Shown here: positions 26,201 through 39,752 of the stretch, piece by piece | Position numbering within the stretch: the first letter of the stretch is position 1 | How the letters are laid out: every line of letters begins with the position of its first letter | Origin: Micropterus salmoides | Lineage: Eukaryota > Chordata > Actinopteri > Centrarchiformes > Centrarchidae | Reading direction: 5' to 3' | DNA: 64,000 bases | Assembly: GCF_014851395.1 (NCBI RefSeq) | Contig: NW_024040152.1 | Span: 16,779,308-16,843,307, forward strand | Translations under genes and position numbers: made by a program | The notes under the pieces: generated by a model | What the model was told of the DNA's origin: nothing | Seen by the model: the letters and a program-made list of their open reading frames with translations, nothing else | Databases searched by the model: none

Positions 26201-29200
26201 GAAGCTTGACGAGACACGTAGTGAAGCTAGCCGGCTCAAAGAGACACTTTCATTAGCTGAGGAGGAACTGGAGGCCAGTAAAACACGTCTCAGTAGAGCT
26301 CAGATGGACGTTAAATCTTTGCAAGATGCCAAGCAAGAGCAGGAGGAAGCCAACACACGTCTGAAAGACAAACTGTCACGGTTAGAGGTAGGTCACATCC
26401 TCTCTCACACCACAGTGTGGCATAGACCATCAGTGTGTTAGACACCCTGAAAGCAGTAGATATTTGAGCATAACTGGACATCCTCTGTGGTTTCCTTCAG
26501 TCTCAGCTGCAGGCCAGCGCTACAGAGAGTTCAGAGGCAGAGCTCGCCCTCCACACTGAGGTGAGAGGGCTGAGAGCTGAGCTAGATGAGGCCAAGAGAA
26601 AGGCTTCCAGACTGAGCCAGGAGCACAGTGAACTTAGCCTGCGTCTGGAGGATACGGAGAAAGACAAAGAGACACTCAAACAGACCATCAGCCAGCTGGA
26701 AGAGACCAAACGACAGCAGGAGAGAGCTCTGGAGAAACTCAACAAGGATGTAAGAAGGAAAGATCCTTTTAACACCTTTACAAACAAATGAAAGCATCCA
26801 GCTGCTCATTAGAGGATACACAGCACAAAAAAAAATCATTCTCTTTGTTTTTTACCCCCTGCACCTGTCGATCTTTCTGTCAGTATGAATCTCTGACCGT
26901 GTCCTCAAGAGAGGAGGCGCAGGCTCTCAGGGTTCAGCAGGAGGAGCAGAGAGAGAGAGCACGCAAGGAAATGCAGGAGGCGCAACGCCACGGAAACAAC
27001 GCTCAGAGTGAACTGGAAAGAAGTCATACAAATCTAAGGAGACTGGAGGAAGAAGTGTGTGTTTTTGAGTGTTTGCGTGCATGCGTACTCGCTTGCTCGG
27101 CCGAGTTGTTTTTATTGTGAAAATCATGTCTGGTCTGAATGTGTTCAATAGTTTTGACACATAATATTCATGCTGCATGCTTGACTGATTGTATTCATGC
27201 GTCTGGGACAAAAAATATCATGATGGAAATTCAGTTTGCCGTTTCTGTTTCTATTATGATACATTTAACTAGATGTCACGACAGAAGAAGGAGCTTCTGC
27301 TTGTGTGCGAGGAAAGAGACAACCACCAGCTGGATAAAGAGCTTCTCACCAACAGATTGCGCCACCTTGAGGGAGAGATAGAGGCCAGCAAGAACAGCCA
27401 CAATGAGAAAACCCGGGAGATTCGCATCCTGGAGGTAAGATTTGGGAGAATAAACCATGACTACAGGGCTCTCTGCTGTTAGTAGTTCTCTGCGTTCATT
27501 GTTAGAACAACATTTCTGGACGTGTTTCATTTGTAAATCAAACAAATATCATTAATAGATTAGCATGTAGACTTGTTTAATGTGCATACACTTATTAGAA
27601 AGGACAACAGATCGAGACTATTTACGTTCTTATATGTCCAAACTCTGCACCATCAAATCTCTGACTGGGGGCTAATCCAGTACAGTCTCCTTTCTGAGCA
27701 TCTAATTAGGTCGATTTCATCTCGTCTCTGTCAGGACAAGCTGAAGCGTTTGGAGTTAGAGCTGGATGAGGAGAAAAACAGCGTGGAGATGCTGACAGAC
27801 CGAGTGGCCAGGAGCAGAGACCAAATTGATCAGCTCCGCTCTGAGCTCATGCAGGAGAGATCTTCTAAGCAGGACCTGGAGCTGGACAAGAACGCAATGG
27901 AGAGACATGTACATATATACACACAAACACACCCACACAGCACACCTGTGTTTGCTGATCATCATTAACTGAAGTCTTCAGTCCACCAAAATACACTTTC
28001 CTCTCTCTGTACACATGCATCTTCACTGAAATTCAGAATACAGCGTTACGGTTAAACTCTAAAACATACCCACCCTGACCCCTGACCTGCTGTCTGTCTG
28101 TGCAGCTGAAGGAGCTGAGGAGTCGTGTGGCTGACATGGAGGGCCAGTCTCGCTCCTCAGCAGGAGTCTCTCAGCTGGAGAACAAGATCCAAGAGCTGGA
28201 AGATCACCTACGGAATGAGGAAAGGTACAGTGCAACAGATAAAATATGCTGCAAGCCAGTGGATCTTCATTCTGGATTACATTTTTCATCCTTGTTTGTT
28301 TGTTTGTTTGACAACTGAATATCTCCAATGGACATGTTCAAACAAAGTTAACTCATTAACCTAAGGGGATATTTTGAAATTGTAATTATAGAAGCCATGT
28401 TTTGGGCTGTAACATCAAATTTAGTGTTGTTTGACTCTTCTTGAATTTTTTAAGGGTTCCTGCATATCAAACCCAAAAGTGTTTACTTAGAAAGCGTACT
28501 TTTTACCCACAAACACTTCACATTACTTTGGTTATGCATATTCACATCTGAGAGTCCAGTAAAGACACATTTAACACATGGCTAATGAGCACCTTCATGA
28601 GAGCTCAGCATGTGACAAATGTCTTGCTTTTCTTTTGTATTTGTAAAGGGAGAAGACCTCTCTGTTGGCGTCTCAGCGACGTCTGGAGAGGAAACTGAAA
28701 GAACTCAACATGACGCTGGATGAGGAGAGACAAACGCACACTGAACAGAGAGACCAGGTAAACACATTCACTTCCTAATGTGTGTTAACATTTATAAATA
28801 TAGATCAACATCAAACACATATGCAGTCAAACTACACTTTAACCTTACCGTGTGTCGCAGCTTGCTCTGAGAGTGAAGGCTCTCAAGAGGCAAGTGGACG
28901 AAGGAGAGACAGAGCTGGAAAGGATAGATGGAATGAGGAGAAAGGCTCAGAGAGACATGGAGGAGCAGATGGAGCTCAAAGAGGCCTTGCAGAACAGAGT
29001 CACAGCACTGGAAACTGATCTCAAGTAAGAATTTCCTTTTCTACAATTTTGTTTCTCATCCAATTTGTTACTCACTGTGTCAGCTTTTGGTAACAGTTAT
29101 GCAAGACACTTCAGTGTGTGTGCCTGCATGTGTAAGTGAGTAAGAAAGACACACCATCTCCTCCTTCTTATGTCACACTAAATGAATAAAACTACATGCA

Positions 29201-29665
29201 AATTACGCTACTACCAGGGAACCCAGATTCCTTGGGTGTTACACACACACTTACAGAAACCTGGTAGCGATTTACAGCCTCCCAGAGGTGCAGTATTTCA
29301 CAATGTGATGTGTGTAAAACAAATCAGCGTGTTAAAGGGTATTTCATTTAACTAAAATGGCACATTAATCATGTACCGCAGGGGAAATTAAATTCCGGAC
29401 ATACTAGTAACAAGTAAAGGCATGTTGTTCCTTTATATCACCACCAGAGGGAGCACTATGCTCACTTGGCAACATTTATGAAAAAAGCATCTGACAAATA
29501 AATGACAGTGTGTTTGGTTATGTCTACAGGAGAAAAACCCAGGCAGCAATGCGTCCACTTTTGGATTCATCGGTCCTCAGCTCAGATGACGATGACAGCG
29601 TGTATGATCCATCCACCATCACCTCCATCCTCACGGAGAGCAACCTCCAGACCAGCTCCTGTTAA
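20255..29665 (+). CDS. cgn: cingulin, tight-junction plaque protein
   Basis: Nineteen coding exons: 20255-21166, 21276-21373, 21477-21546, 21631-21726, 22474-22595, 22850-22961, 23216-23428, 24319-24467, 25229-25349, 25456-25668, 26166-26387, 26501-26749, 26884-27054, 27273-27434, 27735-27908, 28106-28224, 28649-28757, 28861-29024, 29530-29665. Phases are continuous, giving 1203 aa, essentially the human length. The head has GVQIRFI, the segment that binds ZO-1 in cingulin, then YGVAVRVQGIAGQPYVVL. Residues about 365-1160 are a heptad-rich coiled-coil rod, including RERELTALKGALKEEVAS and LDEEKN. The C-terminus has SVYDPSTITSILTESNLQ and ends TSSC, which separates cingulin from paracingulin (CGNL1). 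The protein forms rod-like dimers on the cytoplasmic face of tight junctions and binds ZO proteins and actomyosin. Two donors are weak (GTCTGT at 21547, GTCTCA at 22962). Confidence 0.96.
25757..25804. repeat. TTA/AT-rich simple repeat in a cgn intron
   Basis: Imperfect ATT/TTA units followed by a short T run, between the coding exons ending at 25668 and starting at 26166. Confidence 0.8.
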
Positions 29666-31290
29666 AACAGCACTTCAAGGACAGGATGAGGGTGGGAAAA
29701 CATAGCACTGTTTAGGAAAGAATGGAAGGAAGTGTAGTTTAGCTGCTTTGTCGACTGGGAGTAAAGGCAAAATACAGAACGGTATGCACTACAGATAATG
29801 AGGGAGGGGCACAAAGACCTGGGAGGTAAATTACATATTAGAGAGATTAGTAGGGGAGTGATTTTCCGCATCAGAGTGAATGGAAGGAAATGGAACAACC
29901 TTTGCATTTCGGGGAATTTCCTGCAGACTATAATGTACAGAGATGTAGTCCATGGTACAGTTGGAAGGACTAGCAAACACAGACAAGGTACTCCACTGTA
30001 CAAAAACTCACAACCGCACAAAGTCGGTACCTGAATTTCATGGAGAGAAATGAAGCTATAACCACAAAAGAAAATACCTCTTGTGTTTTTTAGTTCAAGT
30101 TTGTCAAACCATTTCAGGGTTGAGATTCTGGGTCAAGCACTTGCGGTACCAAGTCTGGCATTGACTGAATAATCAAAATTGTTAGTTTTTTTTTCTCTGT
30201 AGCACAGCTGTCCACTGACTGAACTCAAGAATTCTGTACCTCGGCATGCACAAATATTAAGTAGAGCTACTGCAGAACATGGACCATATGCTGACACTGA
30301 GTGCATTTGTGTTTGAAAGAGAAACTTTAAGCAATATAACACTATCATTCCTCTGCTGGTGATCTGAAAGTTAATTTGCCTAACCAAATCTAATGTTTTA
30401 AGATCTGCAAACGATTCTTATTGAATGAAATCTTGAGTTTGTTTACATAAAACAAAAAATATTTTCAAAACTTTTTGTATGGAATGCACGAGGATAGTTT
30501 GGGACAGGAGTTTATTCCATTGTCCAGTTTTTAATGTTGGTACACAAACTATGTTTCCTGAATTATAAAATATGGCAAAGTATTACACAAATAGCATCTC
30601 AAATGGATTCTCCTGGACAGGGACACAATATTAAATACTATAAATATGACAGCAATGTCATGTTGGTTCAAAGGTTTGTTGTCTCTAGTCACTGTATCTG
30701 AAGCAGTTTCCTGGTAAAGGTATGAAAGACGTTTTGGTTTTGTGGTTTATAACAAAGGTCACTGCTCACAAGATGACATTAATTTGTCAGAGTATCACAC
30801 GCAATATCAAAGCAAAATTATGGCCAAAATAGCTTCCTGTCTGATAAAAAACTGTACATGTTTATTTGTTGAAGCTGCACAATTTCTATGCATTCTCTTA
30901 TAGCAAGCCACTGAAATATATTTTCATAATTTCAATGCCTTAAAATTGTTAAAAATATTTTGTAATTGACTTGTAATTGGTTTCTGAATGACTTTTCATC
31001 TAAAGTATTTGTATTTAACATTTTTAGTTGATTTTTGAATAGAGTTTGAGCAATCAGTTGGTGCCGTAATTTTATTACATATTGCTGCACAGTTATGTGT
31101 TCTCCTTATCTTTTCAGTGAAACTGGAAAACGGTATTTAGTGATTTGTTAGATTTTTAAGATCCTGTTATATACTGTAATTGTTGGCTGAAAAACATTTC
31201 ACACTGTGACTGTACTTGACAAAAATCTTTTTTTCTATTACATACTGTAATAACTATAGCAAAAAATAAACCTTAAATTGTTATATTATA
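29666..31290 (+). other. probable cgn 3' UTR with poly(A) signal
   Basis: AT-rich sequence follows the cingulin stop. A canonical AATAAA is at 31265-31270, about 1.6 kb downstream. There is no coding potential beyond short random frames. Confidence 0.5.
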
Positions 31291-34200
31291 GTAATAGTTA
31301 AATTGATCTGTCTATTGTGCTTGTCATAATTGCAGAATGTTAATCTACTTTTCCGGCATAGTATTTTTTTGTGTTGTTTTTTCCCCCACATTTTGAATAT
31401 ACAATTTTATGCATTTGCCTTCCACAGAAGGAGTCAGCTATAACTGGCAGCCTGCCTACTAAAGTCTAAGATTACAGTGCACATTACTTCCCCACGCCAG
31501 TCAAATTCTTAGCCAGGCCACTTGGCTTCACTGGAAAAGCTCACTGTTGGATAAAGTCAACAACTCTTTAACCCCTAAAATGTATTTCAAAATCTCCATA
31601 ATGTTGTAATTTCATGTAATAATCAAAATGAAAAAACTGGGTTTGATTTAGTGCCCTGATGCAAGTATAATGTTCCAATTGTGTTTTGTTTGTTGAAAGA
31701 CTCAGAAGTTTGCCTTGATAACAGTACTAGGATAAAAAACAAACAAGTGAATATTGGACTCACATCCATCAGGCGGCCAGAAACACGACTTCAGATGAAT
31801 GATCATTTTGCTCCATAACTACTGGATGTGTAAATAATTAACTGTTCACCTTATCAACTTGTCAGTGTTTTTTACAACTTCTTTCTGCAGCTCCCAAGTG
31901 ACCAAAAAGTTATTGCAGATTTAATACTATATAATGTATTTGTAGCCGTGTGACACAGCTCTCTTCTCTACATAAAAGAGTTAAATGTTGAACAGGTGGG
32001 TTGGATGAACAATCTGTGTGACAGACAAAACCCACAAACTTTTGGCAATTATAATCTAAGCAGAACCCTATTCACATTCGACAAATAATAAACGCTACCA
32101 TTACCGTGTTTGAAGGAGCATATAAGATAACTTCAAAAGAATAAAGAGACTGCTTATGTATTTGTTTTGGAAGCAGGCCAGTGGTTCTCTGGAATGTGGG
32201 TTTGTTATCAATGCCCGAGTTACACAGAAGTGTGTTGTTGAATGAGTTATTCAATAACACCTACGGAGGCGTGCTGCATTACCCATCAAAGACACAAGAC
32301 TGATTTGACCTATACTGTTGTGTTTGTATTAGCTGTTCCAACAGAGAAGCAGCAGGTGTTCACATGTCATTCACTGATCCTGTAGAGGCCACGGCTGAGT
32401 GCCAGTGTTGTTGTTTTGCCCTCTTATCTCTTGTTGCAGAATTGTTTTTTGTTCATTACAACTGTGGGCATAGGCATCGTTCTGGGATGAAGTCATTATG
32501 GCTGATGTATTGAGACAAGAGACCTGTGTTCCTGTGTGTGTGGACACATTCATACATTCACGTGATTATTGTGTTCACACAAATGTGGATAAACCTAAAA
32601 TCTGGAAAACCTATCCTACTTCTGAAAACCCAGACTGTAGTGCTGTTTTTCTGAATGTTACCGAATGTAATGGTTTCCAGAATGAAATCTGGATTTTGAT
32701 TGTAACTGTGATATGAAATGTGCATGGCAGAAATCAACTGAGCTGACGTCTTAATAGAAGAGGCCTGAGTTCACAGATATACACATCTACAATTTTCAAA
32801 AACACCTGGATGATACGTTTGGGCCTCCACTTCAGTCATAAACCCTTCTTGACTGACCCTAGAGATGTTGGCGAAATACTAAACAGCCCACCTGCAACAC
32901 CCTTCACTAGATTTATAGACTTATTAGTAATGTCTGTTTGTTGAAGTTTAAATTGCCTAATCAAGATGAGGTGAGATGCAGGCTACTACAAGAGGCCTGT
33001 CTCCTGAAGTTGGACCTGTGGCAGGAGCACCACAGGGTGAGGCATGTTAGGAATGTACTGGATTAACTGAGATCCCTGTGAAAGCAGGTTAAAAACTGGA
33101 AACTTCTACAGAACTACAAGATATTTATAAAAAAAAATCCGACATCAAGCGATAAACCCACTTATCACCGTTAATCCAGCTCACCTCAAAATCTCAGGAA
33201 AATCTCTTTACGGTGATGGGAATACATCGACACCTTTTTGCTTCGTGCCAAAACATTTTTAGGACTTCAGACATCTACATTTGAAAAAGAGATGAAAGGC
33301 ACCACCCTGGAGGGAGACTTCGTCAACTCCTTGGGTTATTTATGTGTTTACATCCTATTTGGCACATTGACACACGTAACAGGACTGTGTTTGACTATTT
33401 TCAGAGACCACAGTGGCTGCTGGGCCTCAGTGGTGTACAGCTCTCTTGCTGTTTTCAACTTACTGTACTGTACCTCCCATGGTGCTTTTGTGTGATTGAT
33501 CTACAAGAGACCTGAAAAGGCCCATTTCCTCTCCTGGTTGCTGGGAATTGACCTTTATATTCTGTACTTGGAACTAATGTGTTGGCATGAAGTCACACCT
33601 TCAATATTTGCTGTAGAACCAGATGCAGCGTCCAAGATACTACACCTCCCACCCAGTGTGACCAAACCTGTACAGTGCCAGTGTGTTGTGTACAGGACCT
33701 GTTTTGCTAGACTATAAATTACGTTTGAACATACTTTCCATGGGTGGGATTGGGTTTCCATATAATTCCAGTTTTCCAGGCCCAACTTTTCACATAAGTA
33801 CAGAATTGCCAAGAGCTGTGCTTGTTGTGTTTTGAAATCATGACATGTTTGCTATTGCATATGGTTGCTCAGAAAGAACGCAGCCCTACTGTAAAGAACA
33901 TTCCCATCTGCCTCAAGGTGTTCCAGATGTGGGAGGCTTGGATGCAGTTCCTCAGACACAATGACAAACATGTTTTAATTGTTCTGTATTAAACAAATAA
34001 AAAGATTAGGAGAGGGAGAAGAATGCAATCATTTTAGAACATCAGTGCTGTAAATGTTTATACTTGTGTTCAACAGCACATGATAGTCAGGGCTGTGGTC
34101 AGCATTTAAGAAATACTGAGGTCATGACAACACAAAGAAAGTCTCCGAAATGTTAGAACATTTAGATTTTATCTAATTTAATTAGCTAGCTAGCTAGTTA

Positions 34201-36600
34201 AATTGCGAAAATTCCTCTAGAAATCATCAGCTCCTCCTTGTAAACTCAACTAACTAAACTATAATTAAAAATACTGAACAGAACATTCTTCATTTTCTGT
34301 AGGCTATAATTAACACCAAATTACAAAGTTCATTCCAGGAAGCTTGCTAGGCAATCCTGATGACCTTTCCCTATGAGGTTCACTTTGCTAAACCAGAGTA
34401 TATGACTACATACATAGTGTCATCATTGTTTTCGAGAAAGCAACATCATCTTATCACAACACAATGACTATGTGTCACTCTTGTGCACTTTTAACCCTTG
34501 ACCACTTATTACCATAGGTGTTTTTGGTCTCTTCCTGTTTATTGGTTGGTTTTAGCACTGTTGTTCTGGTCATCTGATTGGATATATAACTTTTAATGGC
34601 AATGACCAAACAATACTGTACATTATTTATTTATTTAAAATAATATTTCATTTAGTGTTACTTTGTTGTTTTGTTTGGGCACTTTTGAATACTTTTTTTC
34701 CCTCCACTGACCACACAATTTTTATATTATGATCCTCTACCAAAAGGTTGCACACATTCAACAATCTGCGTAATTTTAATTTTATCTCTTTCTGGTGAGA
34801 ACGATGTCTAAAACAACACACACAAAAAAAAACATTTTACATATGATAAAAACAAGCCACTGTTTAAATGATCACATCTGCTCATTGAGGTGGTGGTGAA
34901 ATAGTTTTTTGTCTGGTGGAACCTCTTCTTGCTGCCATTCAAACACATGAATGTATTTCCAATACACACTTTCAGATTCTTCTGTTTGTGAAAACTACAG
35001 TGTACCCTGAGCCTAAAACACTTTACTAACCCAACAGAGTGATAGATAATAGATGGCTCATTTGTGCTAAGTACAAAAATGTTTTTTTTTAGATATTATA
35101 AGTCAAGTTGTGCTCCACTAAATACCATGAAGAAGATCAGTGAAGTCTCATCAGAAGAGACGGAGTGTGAACGAATAGCAGGATTCTGACTCACAATGTG
35201 GTCTCACTCTCAGACATGGATGTATGTAAACATACAGACCTCTCACACTGTAACTGTCTGCTGTCTGATCTCTGGATCAGTCTGTCTGAGTGTGGTCAAC
35301 TGTGTGATGTAAACTCATAGTTATGGCTTACATTGTGGCTCAGTGCCGGGGACACATGATGACATACTGTAGTGAGGTTTAGGTGTGTTTGTCAGTGTTC
35401 TGGTTTTGCAAACGTGTGCATGTGGGACAGCCTTGTTCCCAATGATAAATCAACTATTGAAGAAACAACACCCGCTGACATTAGATTAACATTACATTAC
35501 ATTAACTTGAAATATTTACTGATTAAAAAATGCACTTTTGAGAAAAATGTGACACTTAGCCACATTTTGTTTCCATATGCGTATTGTTTCTGTGTGCGCT
35601 TGTGTGAACTTGTTTCTGCCCCTGGTTCAAATTAATTTAGTGTCATCCCTTGTGTGCCACCGCGAGCTGTTGTTTGCTCCTCAACAGCCATTAATTCCAT
35701 TAAAGTCTTTATCCAATTTGAGATCTGTGTCAGCCTCGGTCAGCTGCTGCTGGAATCAGTTTAATGCCAGAAGAGAAACTAGTTGTGTTACTTTGTCATC
35801 TTGTCCCTGTTGCGTGACCTCAGTCAACTCTGGAAATATGTTGTTCAGAATGTCTAACATTAATGCTGTATAAGCACTTCAAATAAATAGACAAAACATC
35901 CATTTTCATTCTGTCAGTGCCTGTATGGCTCTTTAGAAAACCACTGGTGATATTGGTGAGCAAACTATTTGGGGTTTGTCATTAATGTGCAAAAAATATG
36001 TTTTTTAAATTATTTGTAATTTTTTTTCAATTCTGTTGAAAAAAAGAGGAATTAAAAATATATTGTCTTATAAGATGCCTTAAATCACTAAATTTAATAT
36101 CTTGCTTTCCACTGCTGTGTAAGCTGATAGGAGACACATCTTAAACAGGTTCAGTCAGGGATTTAACCTTTTGAATTAATAATTTATTGGTAAACTGAGC
36201 AGTGCACTGTAGTGCGCAACATTTAGCTGGAGTTGACAATCCACCAAGGGGTGGTTAACTTCAGTGTTTTACACTAAAAAAAAATCTCCCTGAGCATTTT
36301 ACAGCCCAGCCTAATAATACCACTATCATGTTATAACTATGGTGTAAAGTTTCTGGAGGTTATTGTTGCAGAAATTGTTGTGCCGGATGCAGCAAGTACC
36401 TCCTGACCCTCCCTTCACCGCTATTCCCTCTTTCCACAGTTCCCTATTTGGCTCTTTCGGTCGGTTTGTGGGCGGGTTGGTTTTTGTCGCTCTCTCCCAC
36501 AGTGACGTGAGGAGAAAAGTTCTTACAATGTGCTGAGAGGTAGAGAGAGAGAGACGGGAGGGAACAGACACATGAATATACCAGGCTGAACACTGATAAC
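31291..36600. other. intergenic DNA between cgn and tuft1
   Basis: AT-rich sequence without a supportable gene. It has another plus-strand AATAAA (33996-34001) that could extend the cgn 3' UTR or end an unseen transcript, and a near-palindrome built on GCTAGCTAGC (about 34174-34204). Open frames such as 33238-33495 and 35372-35635 lack recognisable domains and splice partners. Confidence 0.5.
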
Positions 36601-36648
36601 AGCAGCAGCTACTGTGGAGAGGCACCGGAAAGTTCTTCCAGCTGAGCT

Positions 36649-36656
36649 TTATATAG
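36649..36656 (+). promoter_or_regulatory. TATA-like sequence upstream of tuft1
   Basis: TTATATAG lies 66-73 bases upstream of the tuft1 ATG, which would place the start site close to 36680 with a very short 5' UTR. Position is the only support. Confidence 0.3.
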
Positions 36657-36721
36657 CCTAGATTTCGCTTATATTTATTTATTTGTTTGTGTGGGGGGTA
36701 TTTATTATATCTTTGTTAAAG

Positions 36722-39706
36722 ATGAACGGGGTGACGAGAAGTCTGTGCACATTTGAGGACATCAGAAATCAAGAATATGGGGTAAGTTACTCGATATCAT
36801 TAGCAGGCTATTTGTCTTTTTCTTGATCTAGGCTACTTATGGATAAATAGGCGTGTATTTCTGTGTGTTTATTTTCTGTATGGATACATAATGGTGAAAG
36901 ATGCAATTGATGAATCGACCTGAAAACGAAAGGTTAATTTTTCCCAATCCTCATGTTTGGATCTGTCGTAATGTTTTATGTTAAAGTAAGCTAAGTTTCA
37001 GTTTCTCTCTCTTTATTGTTTGTTCACATGACTCTACTCACTTGTGTGATGCTGGTTTGGAGGCTGTGTGAAATTTTGTGGATCTGCCACAGATCTTCAG
37101 GCTTCATCTGCTCTAAGTGGTGGTGTCTATGGCCTTGCAGTAATTAAAGTATTAGCCCCTACCCACACCCCAAGTCCCAACACACATAAAGGCAGCAGCT
37201 CAGCATTAGTCCAGATAACATCTGTGCCTGTCATAGGTGCCTTCTGCCCACATCATTTAAGGGCTTACAGTTGCAGTTGTGACAGACAGTGAAGGCAGCT
37301 CAGGAAACAAAGCTGTAAAAGCTTTGCTTGTGCGCCACCTGTGCATGTGAAGTTTTGTTAAACAGGATTAAACATCACACTTTCTTGTATTTGCAGCGCA
37401 CACTTTACTGGTTATTTGTAAATGAGTAATCAGCAGCTCATGTCACGTACAGTAGAAAGGTTTTAGCATATATCTGTGGCAACAAAGGTTTAATCATTTA
37501 CCTCACCTGAAAAAGCAAACTGTTAACCTACACTGAGGTTTATGAGGTTGCAGAGCAACATGACACTTTCACCTTATCAGGAGAGTCCAATACCTGCCAG
37601 CAGCCCACTGAAATCAGATCAGGCTCTTTCTCTAAAGAAAGGCACTATAATCTCAACCATGATTATTCAATTCAATTTAGTTTTATTTATATAGCGCCAA
37701 CTCATTCTCTCATTGCACATTTCATGTAGAACAGGGTCGACCTTACTCTGTGTAATATTATTTACAGAGACCAAACAATTCCCACCATGAGCAAGCACTT
37801 GTAAAATAAAATCAAGACAAGACCAGAATTTGTCTAAAGTCTAGACTTAAATATCAGTTACTTGTGTAACTGTACAACTGCCTGAAAGGTCAAAGTGTAC
37901 AAAGGGCAGCTCCACTCACACACATAATAAACTAATTATTTGTGTTGAGGAATGTGTCATGAAGCAATTTGTGAAACTCCATATTTGTTCAGCTTCTGTT
38001 TAATGTATCATACATTACGTTTTAACATGCGGCATTTGCATCAGCTTCATACAGAAAACAAATTCATCCTTATCAATGTCAAATGCAATAGTCAAATAGC
38101 CACCCACCTACAATATTTACATATCTGATGTGGTTAGTCAAGTTGGACTAAATAAAGCATCAGTGTTACTGTTTAATCAGTAAGCATGTCATTTTGTATT
38201 GTACACGAGAAGAGGGAATGTGCCTGATGTAGCAGAGAAAGGCCTTCACTGGTGGTTTTGCTGATACGTGTGTTTCCTGGAACTATGATGATGCAATTTA
38301 AAACACAGGATGACACCTGACTTTGGAACAAAATGTCCTATAAAGTTGTTGAATAGTTACCAAAATTAAAATTTTTCAGCTATTAATTAAAACTTATTTG
38401 AAACGTGTGGCACAATGTCTCCTCCCTAAAAACCAATTACATATTGAAAAGATTGTTTTTTGTTTTACGTGGGGGCACTTTTTAAAATCCGTCACAATTA
38501 TTCCTCCAGACATTTCGTTTCCATACGTTGTGTGACATAACACATTCCTCCTGTCTTCCCTCATCCTCAGTCACCACCTCAAGTCAGGAGAGTCTGACGT
38601 TACTGGCTGGGAATGAGCCAAACATGACAGATAAATGCATCTATGTAGAGGAGCGACTGGATTATGCTAGAGCACACCTGGTTCGCACGCCACACAGAGT
38701 AGGAAAAAAACCAAAGAGATTATTATTGATTGTGGGGTGATTGTTGAAATTCTATCGCTGTCCTATATTGGCAGCTCTCACTTCATGACTCAGATCCTGG
38801 ACTAGTTCTTTTCCGTCAGATGTTCAGGTTCTCACATGATGGCAATACACACTCAAACCATCCAGCAGTTCACTGCACACCTCAGCTTGTCTCTTCCCTT
38901 TAAAGATTACTCAGCCTTTAACCTTTAGTTTGCACAGAATGCTGATTGATTAAAGGGCCCCATTCCCCTCATTACCCTGGGAAATACAGCTCAAAACTAA
39001 AGGGTTGTTTAATCCTAAGACAGGACATGCTTAACTTACATCAGAATCAGAATCAGCTTTTTTGCCAGGTATGTGTACACATAAGGAATATAGAATATAC
39101 TGGGGCTGCAAAAAATAAATAATTTTCATTACTGATTAATCTGCTTATTATTTCCTTAATTAACCAAGTTATCATTTAGTATTTTAAAAAGTGGAAAAAT
39201 TTCCCAGACTTCTAAGTCACAGTCAGTTCAAAACCCAAAGGTAATTTATTACCTATGATTGACCAATCAATTAATGGACTAATCCATGAGGCTCACTAGT
39301 AATAAAACTCACTAGTACCTGCTTAGGTGGGATATTGAACCTCATTACGAACGTTGGCATTGAATGCTTAGATTCTTAATCTTGTTAACTTCTTCTTTGA
39401 TCAAATATTTCCTGATCTCAGTCATAACTTTGCAAAGTTGAGCTGTAAAACATTGATGTACTGACGTGTTTGGCAAGTAATGCTTATAAAAAAAGTTTAT
39501 ATATACATAAATTCTTTTAGGTAAGGTGTCAAAACTCTTGTATTGTATTTTAGTATTTAAAATTGTACCTGCAGCACTAGCTCTGTCCCCAGTCGGCTCA
39601 CACCTGTTGCCTAGAGCCCGAGGTCTGTAAGCTGGAGCAGGTACAGTGTGTGCTCAGTAGGTATGAGAAAGTAGCTGTGAGAGGGGTAGAATGATTTAAT
39701 GGATGA

Positions 39707-39752
<46 letters not shown>

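Noticed and set aside
34174..34204. Near-palindrome with GCTAGC repeats between cgn and tuft1
   Set aside because: Imperfect, AT-rich and isolated; no element or gene boundary goes with it.
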